64,000 nt of DNA from Ilyonectria destructans (lineage: Eukaryota > Ascomycota > Sordariomycetes > Hypocreales > Nectriaceae): assembly GCA_020740775.1 (NCBI GenBank), contig JAHEWK010000007.1, positions 2,170,001 to 2,234,000 on the forward strand, written 5' to 3'. Both the position numbers and the translations under genes were made by a program. Position 1 is the first letter of the stretch. Each line of letters opens with the position of its first letter. Below the pieces are notes generated by a model, which was not told the DNA's origin, ran no database searches, and worked only from the letters and a program-made list of their open reading frames with translations. Below are positions 1 through 11,152 of this stretch, in pieces.

Positions 1-883
1 CACTTTAAATACTCCAAATTCTCCGAACATGTGGAATTAGGGAAGACACAATAGCTACTATTCGTTCTTTAAACATGGAGTCAGGCCATTCATCCAATAA
101 AGGATGTCGCCGCGCAAAGACTCGCCATGTTCTCGAATTCCTTTTATACTATATCAGGCGCAAGGCAATATTCTCTTAGGATCTTGGAGGGGTTACAATT
201 CTCACAAAGATAGTTACCAGCAAATCGTATAGAACGGCTGGTCACGGGGCAACCCAATTTAAAAATTTGGCTTCCACCATGCGATGATTCCTTCAAGCGT
301 GTGACAATTTCGCCTAACAGATGTTATCATATGACCCAGGACCATCAATGGATGAACGATAACCCGTCTGTGCCGCATGCATTGCTACCTCAACTTGGGT
401 GATGAGACGTCTTGCCGATCCCTGTCATATGTGCGACGTGCATTGCTATCTCGGCTTGGCTGATAAGACGTGTGACTGGTCCCCGTCACCTCTTCCACTC
501 GTCTTTCCAACAGTCCCCGCAACGCTGCGCAGTCATACTGCCCGTTTAAATACTGCCATCCAAAAATAACACTCATCATAGCCAAGTCACTGATTGAAAA
601 GTTGAAGATTGAGAACGATAATTGGTCAGGTTGTGAAACGACGCGATGGATTAACCCCGGTATTGCCCCCCTTCCACCTAGTCGTCGAACTTGGCGGCTC
701 ACGACCTTCCTGGGGTTCGGATCAATTGGAAACTGAGTACATGGTAAGTCTTGTGTAATCGCAGCCACTGACCGCCTTGATAACCAGTCTGTGCACTACC
801 GCTTGGGCAGGAGGGTCATCTCTTCTATCATTGAGGCTTACGGTTCCTGAAACAGTCGGCGTTATGCTCGTAGCCAGAGTGCT
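1..883. other. Region without a supported gene, left edge
   Basis: No reading frame here looks like a recognisable protein. The last part borders the permease relic and may contain more of its decayed 5' portion, but I could not align it. The only clear structure is a diverged direct duplication at 370-488, listed separately. Confidence 0.5.
370..488. repeat. Diverged direct duplication, two 58-base copies
   Basis: Copy 1 (370-427) and copy 2 (431-488) align without gaps. Both begin GTGC, share GCATTGCTA near the start and GAGACGT/AAGACGT in the middle, and end CTGTCA/CCGTCA. I judge them roughly three quarters identical by eye. Nothing suggests that they are coding. Confidence 0.55.
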
Positions 884-1747
884 GATATCTGCTTTAGTTG
901 TTGCAAATGGCTGACGTGGGGGAGAATGGCCATTTACGGCGGCGAAGCATACTGGAACCCGCTTAAAATCCTCCATCAATGAATGTTGGATGATTACTCT
1001 GCAAAGGCCAGAGCGACTGCCTTCTTCTACAGTCTGGGCTACGTCATCAGCCAGTTGACGGAAAACACTCTGGGGTACGTGATTCAATATTCTTAATATG
1101 CTTTGCTGGCAAACAAAGCAATGGATTCGCGGCAGGAATGGACCTAGCTGGTCTCTTTCCGAACTGGATGAATATCCGGCGCGGTGGTATTATTTGCGCT
1201 CTGCTGTCGTGGGCTGTGCAACCCTGGTTATTCTATAACACGGCGTCCGTTTTTATGGGCCCTCTTACGGGAATAATGATTGCAGATTACTTTATAATCC
1301 GGCAGCAACGGATCCAGCTAAGCCAGCTGTATACCGGCTCCCCGGACGGCTCTTATTGGTATGCTCACGGTTTCAACTCGAGCGCCATAATCGCATGGGT
1401 GGTTGGGTTTGCACCAGCCATGCCCGGGATAATTGCTGCAGCCAATCCCAGTGTGGTCGTGTCAGATGGTATTTACAAATACTATCTCGGAATTATTTGT
1501 TCGGTAGGATATCTCCCGGGCCTGCGAATACCTGCGCTAATTCTAGTACGAAAGGTTCCTCACTGCTACAACATTGTACACCGCCCTACGCATGATCTTC
1601 AAGGTGGGGGGAGCTGGGCTGCAAGATGATACGGACGTTTATGGCACCATTTCTGAAGATGTGGCCTTGAAGAAGGGCATGTCGCCGTTTCTACTGGATG
1701 AGGTCCGCCAATCAAAGTTGGAAAACGAGGGTCTAGGGACTGTCTAG
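884..1747 (+). pseudogene. NCS1-family nucleobase/allantoin-type permease relic
   Basis: This is the C-terminal half of a plasma-membrane NCS1 (Fur/Fcy-type) symporter for purines, pyrimidines or allantoin. The relic reads GEAYWNPLKI, then a TGA stop at 980-982 where the family has a Trp, then a helix resembling the family's transmembrane segment 7. A still-intact 44-base intron (about 1076-1119) follows, then GLFPNWMNIRRGG, the family hallmark GLFPxxINIRRG, and several more hydrophobic segments. The frame is lost near 1500-1590. A recognisable C-terminal tail (DVYGTISEDVALKKG) returns in another frame and stops at 1747. The N-terminal half is not recognisable upstream. TGG to TGA is the change expected from a G-to-A transition, so repeat-induced point mutation is possible but unproven. 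Non-functional as read. Confidence 0.75.
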
Positions 1748-2521
1748 GCTGGGCCTATACGGGCCGATGCATGGTTGAGTCTATCGGCAGCAATTAGAAC
1801 CCTGATGTCATTGCTGCCAGCCATAAAGCGCTGTATACGAAGCAGTGGATCAATAGACTCAACACGTAGTGGCGGAAAGTATTACGCAATCGCATGGGCT
1901 CTTCTACGAGACCCGTTCTCCGTGACAGCCGGCGTCAACTGACTTGGAAACCTCACGCCTTGTCCTTTTCAAGACGAGAATACGAGTGAGGTAGGTTGGA
2001 AGCCCCCATTATTTCCGCCAGTGCGTATTAGCGGCGACTTTAACGGGAACGTAATCGGCCTCCGGCTTACCGCTTAGCTGGAAACTTAAACCGCATGGTC
2101 AGTTCGGTCGTTCGTGCCTTATTTTTCCATAGCCCATTTAAAGGTTCGGAATAAACTACTCCTCCGTTTCCAAATGTGGATGACAAGGCCAAAGTAGTGT
2201 CACCTCTGTTTCGAACATCCCGGTCGACCAGGATATAACCCCTGTAATCGGCTGGTGATAGGCGGAAGTCGTTAAAGATCCACGGTAAAAAGCGGAGGCG
2301 CGGAGACCCTCAATACGGCCGTGGTATTGTCCACCAACCATGTCACCACCCCGAAATAAGCATCTTTTGGGTCGGTGTTAGCCACGGAAACAAAAAGGGG
2401 GTAGATAGTCCTCATAATAATAAGGAATGATGTCAGTGTGTTGAATAAAAGACCGGGAAATCCTCAGCTTCTGAGTGATGAAAGTGGACTTCTCAGCCTT
2501 CTCATCCTCTCACTCATCAAG
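1748..2521. other. Intergenic region between permease relic and pectate lyase
   Basis: No supported gene. It contains a nested inverted repeat at 1774-1863. The 3' part should hold the promoter and 5' leader of the pectate lyase gene, but I see no specific element I can name. Confidence 0.5.
1774..1863. repeat. Nested inverted repeat
   Basis: The outer arms are GTTGAGTCTAT (1774-1784) and ATAGACTCAAC (1853-1863). Inside them lie GGCAGCAAT (1786-1794) and ATTGCTGCC (1810-1818). The RNA or single strand could fold into a two-tier hairpin. No terminal duplication was seen, so a MITE assignment is not supported. Confidence 0.55.
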
Positions 2522-3754
2522 ATGAAGTCATTCACGCTCTTCTTCCTCCCCAACTTGGCCTGGGCGGCAAACATCTATGTTTCTCCTTCGGGATCAAACA
2601 GCGGAGATGCTTCCATCACTTCTCCGCTCTTGTCCATCCAATCGGCGGTGAACCTTGCCGTCGCCGGTGACACCATCTACCTCCGAGCAGGAACCTTCAA
2701 GCCCACCACCAACATCCAGATCAAGAAGAGTGGCACATCTTCCAAGCCCTACACGATGAGGGCATACGGGAGTGAGGTCGTCGTCATTGACGGCGAAGCT
2801 TTGACAGGAACTCCGGCCGCTGTTGGAGCCTCGCTGGCTAATGCCGATCGTGGTATCCTCCACATTGAAGGCGGCAACTATTGGAAGTTCTATGGCTTGA
2901 CCCTCATCAATGGGCCTTATGGAGTTTACAACCGAGCCTCTTCCAACAACTACTTCGAGCGCATTGTCACCCATGACAACTACGAGACTGGCTTCCAGAT
3001 CGAGGGCGCCAGTGCCAACAACCAGGTCGTTTATCTCGACTCATACAGGAACCGCGACCCACGAAAGAACGGCGAAAGCGCTGATGGCTTCGCCTGCAAG
3101 GAGGGCTCGGGCGAGGGCAACATGCTCATTGGAGCTCGTCTGTATGAAAATGTGGACGATGGTCTCGACCTTTGGTATGTAGTGGCTCATTCAAATGTGT
3201 GATTGTCATCTAACAAGCGTCATAGGGAGTTCAAGTCTGCCATCACGATCAAAGATACCCTTGCGTGGGGCAACGGCGTTAACCGCTGGGGTTTCTCCGA
3301 CTTCCAGGGTGACGGCAATGGCTTCAAGCTTGGTGGTGGCAATGCCGGTGATATTGGAGCTGCCGACCACGTCATCACCAACTGCTTCGCCTTCAACAAC
3401 GCCGCCAAGGGGTTCACGGATAACAGCCAGACGGGCAAGTTCTCCCTGACTCACAACACCGCCTGGAACAACGGAGATGTCGGATTCAAGCTGGCCTCCA
3501 GCACCTCTACCCTCACGGATAACATTGCCGCAAGCAACCTTGGCACAACCGCATCTGCCTCTCAGATTACCCTGACGGGATCCCAGACTGCGTCAAGCAA
3601 CTCTTGGCAGGACGGCACCACCTGGACCAACTCCAAGTTCAAGAGCGTCGACACTTCCTTGGTCACAGGGGCCCGCGCGTCAGATGGCAAGATTACTGCA
3701 AGCAATTTTCTGCTTCCCGTGTCCGGCTCGGACGGAGCCACTACATCGTGGTAG
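2522..3754 (+). CDS. Secreted pectate lyase, polysaccharide lyase family 9
   Basis: Predicted to cleave polygalacturonate by beta-elimination outside the cell. Exons 2522-3174 and 3226-3754 give 393 residues; the 51-base intron splits a Trp codon and restores a continuous frame. I chose the ATG at 2522, not 2438, because it directly starts a signal peptide (MKSFTLFFLPNLAWA, cut before ANIYV). The rest is a right-handed beta-helix protein. PL9 hallmarks are visible: the segment with ESADGFACK and NVDDGLDLW (residues about 190-218) supplies the calcium-binding Asp cluster, and GDGNGFKLGG holds the probable catalytic Lys252. The length suits a single-domain PL9 enzyme. The gene looks intact although it lies between two decayed genes. 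The family call rests on these motifs, compared with known PL9 lyases such as Dickeya PelL. Confidence 0.85.
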
Positions 3755-3885
3755 TAATATTTATTTTGACAGACTCGTAAGAGAATTACCTAGATACATA
3801 TCCATTCAATGTCTATACTTTTACTTCTCCCATTTTTAACATCCGCCTCTCCTGTAATGGTTCTAGTAGAGCCATGGCTTCTCTG

Positions 3886-5036
3886 CTATTCGTCTCTCCT
3901 CGAGACCAGGAGTTCCTCTCTCGCAAGCCAGCCTAGGAGAATAAACGTCCCAGGGCTAAACATGCCACTGATTATAGCTGCAATGCAAATAGAGCTGCTA
4001 TAATGGATTTTGCAAATTCCAGCCACTTCAAGGTCCCTGAAGTGGTATCCGAGCCACAAAAGCGCAGCAGAGAAAGTCATTATGTGGTCATACTGAATAA
4101 TCGTGCGAAGTACAACGTCAGCGTCCTGTGGTTTGTCGGAAAAGTATTTCGGGATGAACATTTCCGACATCGAAAAGTTTGAGTTGTACATTGTGTACCA
4201 GTAGATACTAATGTTGATCACAGCGAGAACACCGACAGTTATCCTGAGGGTCTTGAGATGGAGTTTCTGCCCTGCGGTGTCCGTGGATGCACCGGATCCA
4301 AGTGACAGAATCTTTGAAAACACAAACATGCCAAGTGAACCCCATACAGGGTACAGTTGCCATACCCAGTTCCACCAGTGTCTAGATTCCAGACTTTGGT
4401 GGAAAAAAGAGGGCAGATGCGGTACGTGATAAGCCAGCAAGACGGTTGGGAGAACGGCAGCGCATGAAGACCAATTCGTCAGAAGAAAGCTCGGTCCGGT
4501 GAGCTTTTCAGTGGGTGTGAAGACGTAGAAAAGGTAAAAGTAGAGCGGGGCCATGAATCCAACGGGAATCAGCTGCGCCAGGAAGGTGAGTAGAAACGGG
4601 CTGCAATTGAGGTTAGAGCCGCCAACCAGCCTCAATGTCAGAAAACTTACAATTGAAATATAGTCTTTTGATTAGATGGTCTGCAAGACTCGAAGAACAG
4701 AATAGCATAAATGCCAGCGTAGTCGGTCAGGAAGACGAGCGATTGCCAGTATACCCGTTGATCAGTGAAAAACTGCAACTGTGCAAAGGCAACGGTTATA
4801 TGACCGAATATTTCATCCAACAATCCAATGCCGTAAAACTTTCTAATAATAGGTACGCTCATGCCGTTCAAGTCAAACACAGAAGTCTCAAGGATGTGGT
4901 TGAGGACTGGGGCAATTGGTTCTCCCATCGCAAATGCCTTGGCCATGACACCTGACAGGGCGAGGATAGGCAGAGCCAAGAGAGCGCGTTGCAGCCGGCT
5001 CTCTTGGCTCTCTATGTGTCGTTCGGGGGAAGACAT
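3886..5036 (-). CDS. Polytopic membrane protein, possibly meroterpenoid-cyclase-like
   Basis: Exons complement(4651-5036) and complement(3886-4600) give 366 residues; the 50-base intron has GTAAGT and TTGCAG ends. The protein has about seven or eight hydrophobic segments and no signal peptide. The first third reads FYGIGLLDEIFGHITVAF, and about 50 residues on comes an Glu-Ser-Cys-Arg-Pro-Ser-Asn turn. That layout (LD, a helix, then E-x-x-R-x-x-N at the membrane edge) resembles a large uncharacterised fungal family that includes some integral-membrane terpene cyclases (AscF/AscI/MacJ type). No prenyltransferase or PKS gene lies nearby, so a role in meroterpenoid synthesis is only a possibility. 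The ATG at 5036 was preferred to 5126 because MSSPERH opens a hydrophilic head before the first helix. Confidence 0.6.
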
Positions 5037-6597
5037 TGTTGGAGTTAGGATGGTGAAATGTGCAATCGTAAGATAGACACCTGTCAAGCTCCGCATTTCA
5101 TGGAGATTTTTTGTGACCGTCAGCATGACTTAGTCAGCAACTTGTATTTCGCTTGAGTGAGAAGGATTTGATTATGCTTGTAATTAGACTAACTCAGCTA
5201 GTAATTTCCGAGGAGCTACTCCGTAAAGGCTCGCTAATTTTAGCAGATATAATAGGGTCGTATACGATTTAAGTTATCAGGCTACAAACTCCGTGCTTCG
5301 GAGTCGCATTCTCATTGGCTGAGGTATCGCTTGGTCAATTTCACGGAAGTAGAATGGCGATTCATTGAGTTATAGGAATCACCTGTGGATAGACCCTGTT
5401 GAATTTGTGGTCCTGCCTTGACCTACCCTATAGCGTAACATGTAACGAAGGGTTTCTGCGTACAACTTGGAAATGGGATTTTCTATCGTTTCAAGAAGTG
5501 TATTGCTATTCGCATATAGGTAGTGAATGAATATTTTTACTAGAACTGCGACTAAGTGGGCATAAATAGGATGCGCTCAGTCAAAGTCAAACGATAAATT
5601 GCATGTAAGGCTTCGACAGAATCTAGAGTTTCCTTATGTGCACAAGAAATGCAGTTAATGATTTCGATGAATCAACGATAAGAAGAAGTCTTATTAGATA
5701 AATTTCCCCAAAATTCTACACTAGGTAAATTATCGGTGATTATTTTTAGGACTTACGCATGTACTTAGTTGAAAAATAGGCACAAATAGCAATACCCGTA
5801 AATAAACCCATAAAGCACTCATTTATCTATGAATGCCTGAGATAAACTAGTCATACCGCTCTCTATGTCATACTCATCTTTAACCGTAGTTGCCCTAAAT
5901 GTCTAACATACAAAACTGCCTAACAATTAAAACGTGACGCAACAGGATCAAGGACTTTGTCACATATTGTCCCATGAAGGTAATAAGTATATACACTAGC
6001 CACGATACGCTCGATTGTTTCTTTTCGCTGTCTAACTCAGCATCCCTCAGTGGAGAGAGAACGTATGAGACTCGCGTTGAAATAATCCGGAAGCCAATGG
6101 GGATAAGTGGTTCGGCTGGTCTAAAATGGAGCAACAGTCAGTGGAAAATATGACCGAAATGGAGAAATGTATTCTCAGACGCATCCAGCTACAGTAAAGT
6201 ACGGGTACCACCCAGGAAAAACCTGTTGAACCTGACTGGCAGGTTTTTGGTAGTTGTCTTAGTGCGAGGGAGGCGGACTTTTATGTGACTGGACCAAGCA
6301 CCCACGATCGCTGGGCTAAGGTATGTCGCCACTAACTTGACATTGCAACACGCTTTATAAGCTGCCCGATGCAAGCAGGTGGCGGGACGCACTGCTCTGC
6401 CTAAAAGAACGGTGGTTTTTATACGGGCAATAAAGAAGTCTCCAATCAGTTGCCTGCCCCTGTAAATCATTTTAGTCGCATCGCCACTTCTCGTCAATAT
6501 GCCTCAAGTTGAAGGGAGTAGAAGGAAAGTCGGTTTACGGTAGGCACATGATTAAATCTCGAGGCTGTTCAATTGCTAGTATAAATGCAATAGTGGA
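5037..6597. other. AT-rich intergenic tract
   Basis: About 1.5 kb without a supported gene. The stretch from about 5150 to 5900 is visibly richer in A and T than the flanking coding DNA and is broken by stops in all frames. That is compatible with an old transposon degraded by RIP, but I found no terminal repeats or transposase remnant. Confidence 0.45.
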
Positions 6598-8145
6598 TAC
6601 CGGCCTGTTCATCGGAATGAATTCGTCGCAGCAACAGGGGCATCTCTGATGAAGATTGAGAACCCTTATAATGGCCAACTGCTAGCGTCCATCTCAGCAG
6701 CCTAGAAGGAAGACGTCGATGCCGCTGTGGTGTCGGCCCAGAAGGCATTCAAAGGGCCATGGAAATCCATTCCTCCAACTCAGAGGTCAACTTCTGAACA
6801 AGCTGGCCGACTTGATCGAGAGAGATGCGGATGACCTCGCTTCAATTGAGGCATTGGACGCTGGAGTCCTATTCGGGGAATCTAACGGCCTCCATATTAG
6901 CCAATCTCTCGAGACTCTTCGATACTTTGCTGGTTGGGCCGATAAAATCACAGGACAGCTTTTGGACATTCCTCAGGGATACGCAATCACCCGACGAGAG
7001 CCACTTGGAGTGTGTGCTGCCATTATCCCATGGAATTCGCCACTGTGAGTATGCACGTATGCATCTCCTGACCTGTGATTGATCCTTGAAAATAGTATGA
7101 TTACTATTTGGAAGCTCGCACCCGCACTAGCAGCTGGAAATGTGCTTATTATCAAACCACTAGAACTGGCACCCTTCTTCGGCCAGAAGTTGGCCAGTAT
7201 CGTCAAGGAAGCTGGATTCCCGCCAGGAGTCGTCAACATTCTCTGTGGCGAGGGAGCAGTTGCTGGCCAGGCGCTGGCAGAGCACCGAGGGATCAAGAAA
7301 ATCTCATTTACTGGAAGTGGTCCGGTGGATCGTCGGATCATGCACGCAGCTGCCGATTCGAACCTCAAGAAGGTGACTCTCGAGTTGGGTGGCAAGAGCC
7401 CGTCTATTGTTCAAAGATGCCGACTTTGACAATGCAGTGTTTTTGGACAACGATTGGAATCGCCGCAAACAACGGACAAGTCTGCGCCGCTGGATCTCGT
7501 ATCTACGTTCATGAGAGCATCTACGATGCTTTCCTTTTGGCCTTTGCCGAGAAGCTGGTCGGAACCACGCATGGAGACCCTTTATTGCCCGAGACTACGA
7601 AGGATCCAGTGATTAGCTTCAATCAGAAGCAGAAGATTTCCCAGTACATTAGCCACTCGAAGGAGTCTGGTCTTCGACTGCTTGTTGGAAGAGAGGACCT
7701 TTCAAAGAGCGGGAACTTTGTTCCAAGCACGGCTTTCGCTGATGTGCCTGAAGACTCGAAAACCATGCTGGAAGAGATTTTTGGTCCTGTGGGAGTAAGT
7801 TCTCTCTGGGATTTTCATTTATGCAAAGCTTACCGTCACTGTAGTCCATCGCCAAGTTTAAAACGGCGACCAACGGAGACCGAGGTCATCGAAAAGGCTA
7901 ATAGTTCTGAGTATGGGTTGAGTGCAGCGGTATTCACTCGAGATCTAAGCCGAGCTCAACGGGTCTCGGAGACGTTGGAGAGTGGCCAAGTCACTGTGAA
8001 CTGCTGGGGACTCTTACATGCGAACGCGCCGTTTGGCGGCGTGAAGCAGTCTAGATTTGGTCGTGATATGGGAGAGGAGGCGTTTGATGGATGGTTGACC
8101 ACCAAGACTGTCAAGTATAACATTCTTCCATCAGAGGATCAGTAG
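6598..8145 (+). pseudogene. Aldehyde dehydrogenase (NAD(P)+ dependent) pseudogene
   Basis: The full length of an ALDH-superfamily enzyme can be followed, but not in one frame. Recognisable in order: NEFVAATGASLMKIENPYNG, the cofactor region PWNSPL...[11 protein letters not shown] (split by a normal intron at 7047-7095), [17 protein letters not shown], the catalytic-Cys segment NNGQVCAAGSR, EEIFGPVG (followed by an intron starting near 7795) and the C-terminal PFGGVKQSRFGRD. Lesions: frame changes near 6615, 6782, 7410, 7440 and 7870, and a TAG at 6703-6705. FTGS-x-x-VGR reads PVDR, so the conserved Gly is also lost. Introns keep their splice sites, so decay is fairly recent. The number of separate lesions argues against sequencing error. 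Confidence 0.85.
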
Positions 8146-8463
8146 GTTGGTAGATCCAGAGCGTTGAACATATAAAATATCAGCACTTCGGTTGTCAACT
8201 CGCTATCCTGGAGATGTCTACAAAATCGAGTGTGATCTCTTAAGTGACTTGTCTTCCACAAACAGCAGATTGGAGAAATTTCCCGACTCTTCTTTATTTA
8301 TTCCAGTTGATTAGATTCTGTGTTAGACTCTGCGTAAAGGCTTACGCCAGCATAATAGATAAGTCCACATTAAAACTACATTCGCAGGAAATATGACCAA
8401 ACATGTTGTTCCGCAGGGATTCTATTTATTGTGGTATAATATTATATCTAAGTCCTTGCGTTC
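8146..8463. other. 3'-to-3' intergenic spacer
   Basis: Lies between the ends of the ALDH relic and the cupin gene. I see nothing in it beyond AT-rich sequence suitable for transcript ends. Confidence 0.5.
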
Positions 8464-8951
8464 TTACAGCTTCAAGTGTCCGTGACGAGCCGCAACCTTG
8501 TAAGCAACAGCGTATCGAGGGGTAGAGAAAGTGATGGTGCTGCCACGGTGAACGAAGAAAGTGTCACCAGGCAACAACTTGGCAGTGTTACCGGCCTCGT
8601 CCTCAATGTGAAGCTCGCCTGTAAGGAACATTTGTCAGCATCGAATAGTGATACGAACAGGGCTGTAAACTTACCCTTCAGGACAACACCACTCTCATCG
8701 TAGTCGTACTTGGGGGCAGGCTCCAGAGTATCGATCTTTTCGAGGAGAAAGAAAGATCCGGTCAAAGGGTTGGGGGCGTTCTTGTCAGGAGTACAGAACA
8801 TATCGCCTGTGTAATGAGCGTTAGTAAATGAACCCCGACTGGATGTCCAAGTGTAACATCAAGTGTACATACCGAAGTAAACATTAGGAGGGCCGGGCTC
8901 CAGCTTGGGAACGCGGTGAAGCTTGCCCTCGTCTTTCCACTCAAAAACCAT
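8464..8951 (-). CDS. Small EutQ-like cupin protein
   Basis: Exons complement(8873-8951), (8675-8806) and (8464-8618) give 121 residues. Both introns interrupt Gly codons with GTATGT/ACAG and GTAAGT/ACAG ends. The protein is a single small cupin barrel: VYFGDMFCTPD, then YDESGVVLKGELHIED (the beta-turn-beta typical of cupin motif 1), LLPGDTFFVHRGS (motif 2 with PGD) and a short C-terminal tail. Fungi carry many such 110-130-residue proteins annotated as ethanolamine-utilisation EutQ-like. The bacterial acetate kinase role of EutQ should not be assumed here; the substrate is unknown. It is divergent from the MFS gene starting at 9314, with a 362-base shared upstream region, so the two may be co-expressed. 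Confidence 0.75.
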
Positions 8952-9313
8952 GATGAATATTTGTGATGAGTGTAAAGTTATAAATTGATTGATGTAATGT
9001 TTGGATGATTGAAAGCTCATAGAGTGATTGAATCTTGGTTTATTATAAGCTATTTGTCGCTTATGTGATGAAACCTGATGCGGAACCAATATGGAATGTG
9101 ACGGCCAATCGCGTATTAATCCTGCGTTAAATCGGGGCTCTTATCGGCGCAAAATCGGCATCCGCAGCTCGCTTCTTCGGAATCATGCCGGTGTAGGGCG
9201 AAACAGTGCGCAGAATTGAATCTGTTCCGACATCGCGACCGAAAGAAATATACGGAAACGAGGAGAATTAACCAAAATCAAAATCATACTTCTTTACAAT
9301 CGGGACTGACCGA
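8952..9313. promoter_or_regulatory. Divergent intergenic region, cupin and MFS genes
   Basis: This 362-base spacer separates two start codons on opposite strands and so must contain both promoters. No specific operator could be named. Confidence 0.45.
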
Positions 9314-10685
9314 ATGGCGCCTGCACATTACAACACCATGGGCAACAGCCAAACCGACAGGCCCATCCAAGACGAAATCCGAGAAGCCGCCAGCGCAGAC
9401 GACAGTCTAGTTGAAGATGATTATCCAGATGGAGGGAAAACCGCCTGGATGACTTTGTTTGGTTGTTTCTGCTCTTTTTTCGCGGCTCTTTCCATGATGA
9501 ATTCCGTTGGCGTTTACCAAAACTGGATATCGGAACACCAACTTAAGCACGAAACCGCCGGCGACATTGGTTGGATTTTTGGCTTTTACAACTTCTTCAG
9601 CTTCTTTGCCGGACTGCCTCTCGGGCCTGTCTTCGACGCCAAAGGGCCGCGAGTTCTGTCATGCTGTGGCGCCGTGCTGTTGCTAGCGACGTATGTCATT
9701 CTTGGCTTCTGTCAGCAATACTGGCATTTTTTTCTCTGCTTTGGCTTGCTGGGCAGCTTGGGGACATGTCTGCTGTTCACATCCGCGATCGGAACTATTC
9801 AACACTGGTTTCTCAGACGTCGTGGTCTGGCTACGGGAATGGCCATTTCAGGTGGAAGCGTCGGCGGCATCTTATCGCCTCTGATCCTTGGAGCTCTTTT
9901 GCCGAGGATTGGATTTGCTTGGGCCATGAGAGCCATGGCCTTGATCATGGTCCCATTTGTCGTGGTAGGTGTGTTGCTCATGCGCAGTCGGCTTCGTCCA
10001 GCCAAATCATCGGGTGCTAGTTTTTTGCCAGACCCCCGGATCCTGATGGTGCCGAGAATGACCATTCTAGCCATTGGGGCGTTTTTTGTTGAGCTGGGGC
10101 TGTTCATCCCGATGACTTACATCACTTCATATGCGCTTTCATATGGAATGTCTACTGGTACGGCGTACCGGATGGTGATGTTGCTCAATGTCGGCTCCTT
10201 GGTGGGCAGATGGCTTCCTGGCTGGCTCGGGGACAAATGGGGCCGATTCAATGCGCAAATCGCGGCTTTGAGCCTCTGTCTAGTATCTGTGCTGGGAATA
10301 TGGCTTCCGGCTGGGCACAGAATTGCAGGGCTCACCGCATTTGTTGTGCTGTTCGGCCTCGGAAGTGGCAGCGGCATCAGCCTTGTTCCGGTATGCATAG
10401 GGCAGCTGTGCAAGACAGAGGACTACGGAAAGACATTCACGGCCGTCTACAGCGTTGCCAGCTTTGGGTAAGACTGTTCCTTTGTTGTTTCGGACCCTGT
10501 GGACTGACGCATATTACGACAGATCCCTGATTGGCATCCCGCTCGGCGGCCGGATCCTGCAAGCTGCAAATGGCAGCTACCTCGGATTGATCATCTTTGT
10601 CGGCTTAGCCTACACCATAGCGCTGAGCTGCTTCGTGGCAGTCCGCGTGATAAGCGTGGGGCTAGTCAGTCCAAAGCGGTTCTAA
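9314..10685 (+). CDS. MFS transporter, monocarboxylate-porter type
   Basis: Exons 9314-10467 and 10523-10685 give 438 residues; the intron divides a Gly codon. The protein has a polar N-terminal head followed by YPDGGKTAWMTLFGCF, the PDGG-x-x-AW entry to helix 1 that marks fungal monocarboxylate-porter (MCH-like) MFS members. Twelve hydrophobic segments follow. The loop between helices 2 and 3 reads GPVFDAKGPR and the loop after helix 8 reads GWLGDKWGRFN, both standard MFS cytoplasmic motifs. Substrate cannot be read from sequence; these proteins carry monocarboxylates, riboflavin or small secondary metabolites across the plasma membrane. A second possible start, MGNSQ at 9338, would shorten it by eight residues. 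Intact. Confidence 0.85.
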
Positions 10686-11152
10686 GTCCAGGGGATGGGA
10701 GCTTGTGGCAGGGAAGCTAAATCAAGGCCAATCACGAATTGTTCCTTTGGTGTGGAGAATCAAATGTTCCTGTCAGCTGGCGATAAGGGTGCGGAGAGCG
10801 CAGGAAGCTTATGCCATTATCCCATGTAACAAGTGGTCTTTCTGTTCCGAACTCCGTATCCACTTCAGCGTGGTATCATGATATCGTCTCGTAGACTTGC
10901 GGAGGTATTTCGATATTCATCCGTCTTCTCCTCTTTCACGATCGTCTCGCGGACGAAAGGCCCGATTTCGGGATAGCTCATTGAAGCCTTTATGACAGTC
11001 GTCAGTCTCACTACTTTTAATTGCCATAGCATCTGAGCCATCGCTGGAAAGGCCAAATACATCATCTCACTCCCACTTTGCCCATCAAACCCCACCTCGT
11101 CGAGCATCATACCTCTTTAAACTCACATACCACAGTCATCTTCATTTCCACC
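10686..11152. other. Intergenic spacer before monooxygenase gene
   Basis: 467 bases holding the MFS 3' end and the monooxygenase promoter. The start codon at 11153 sits in CCACCATGGCC, close to the fungal initiation consensus. No other element recognised. Confidence 0.5.
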
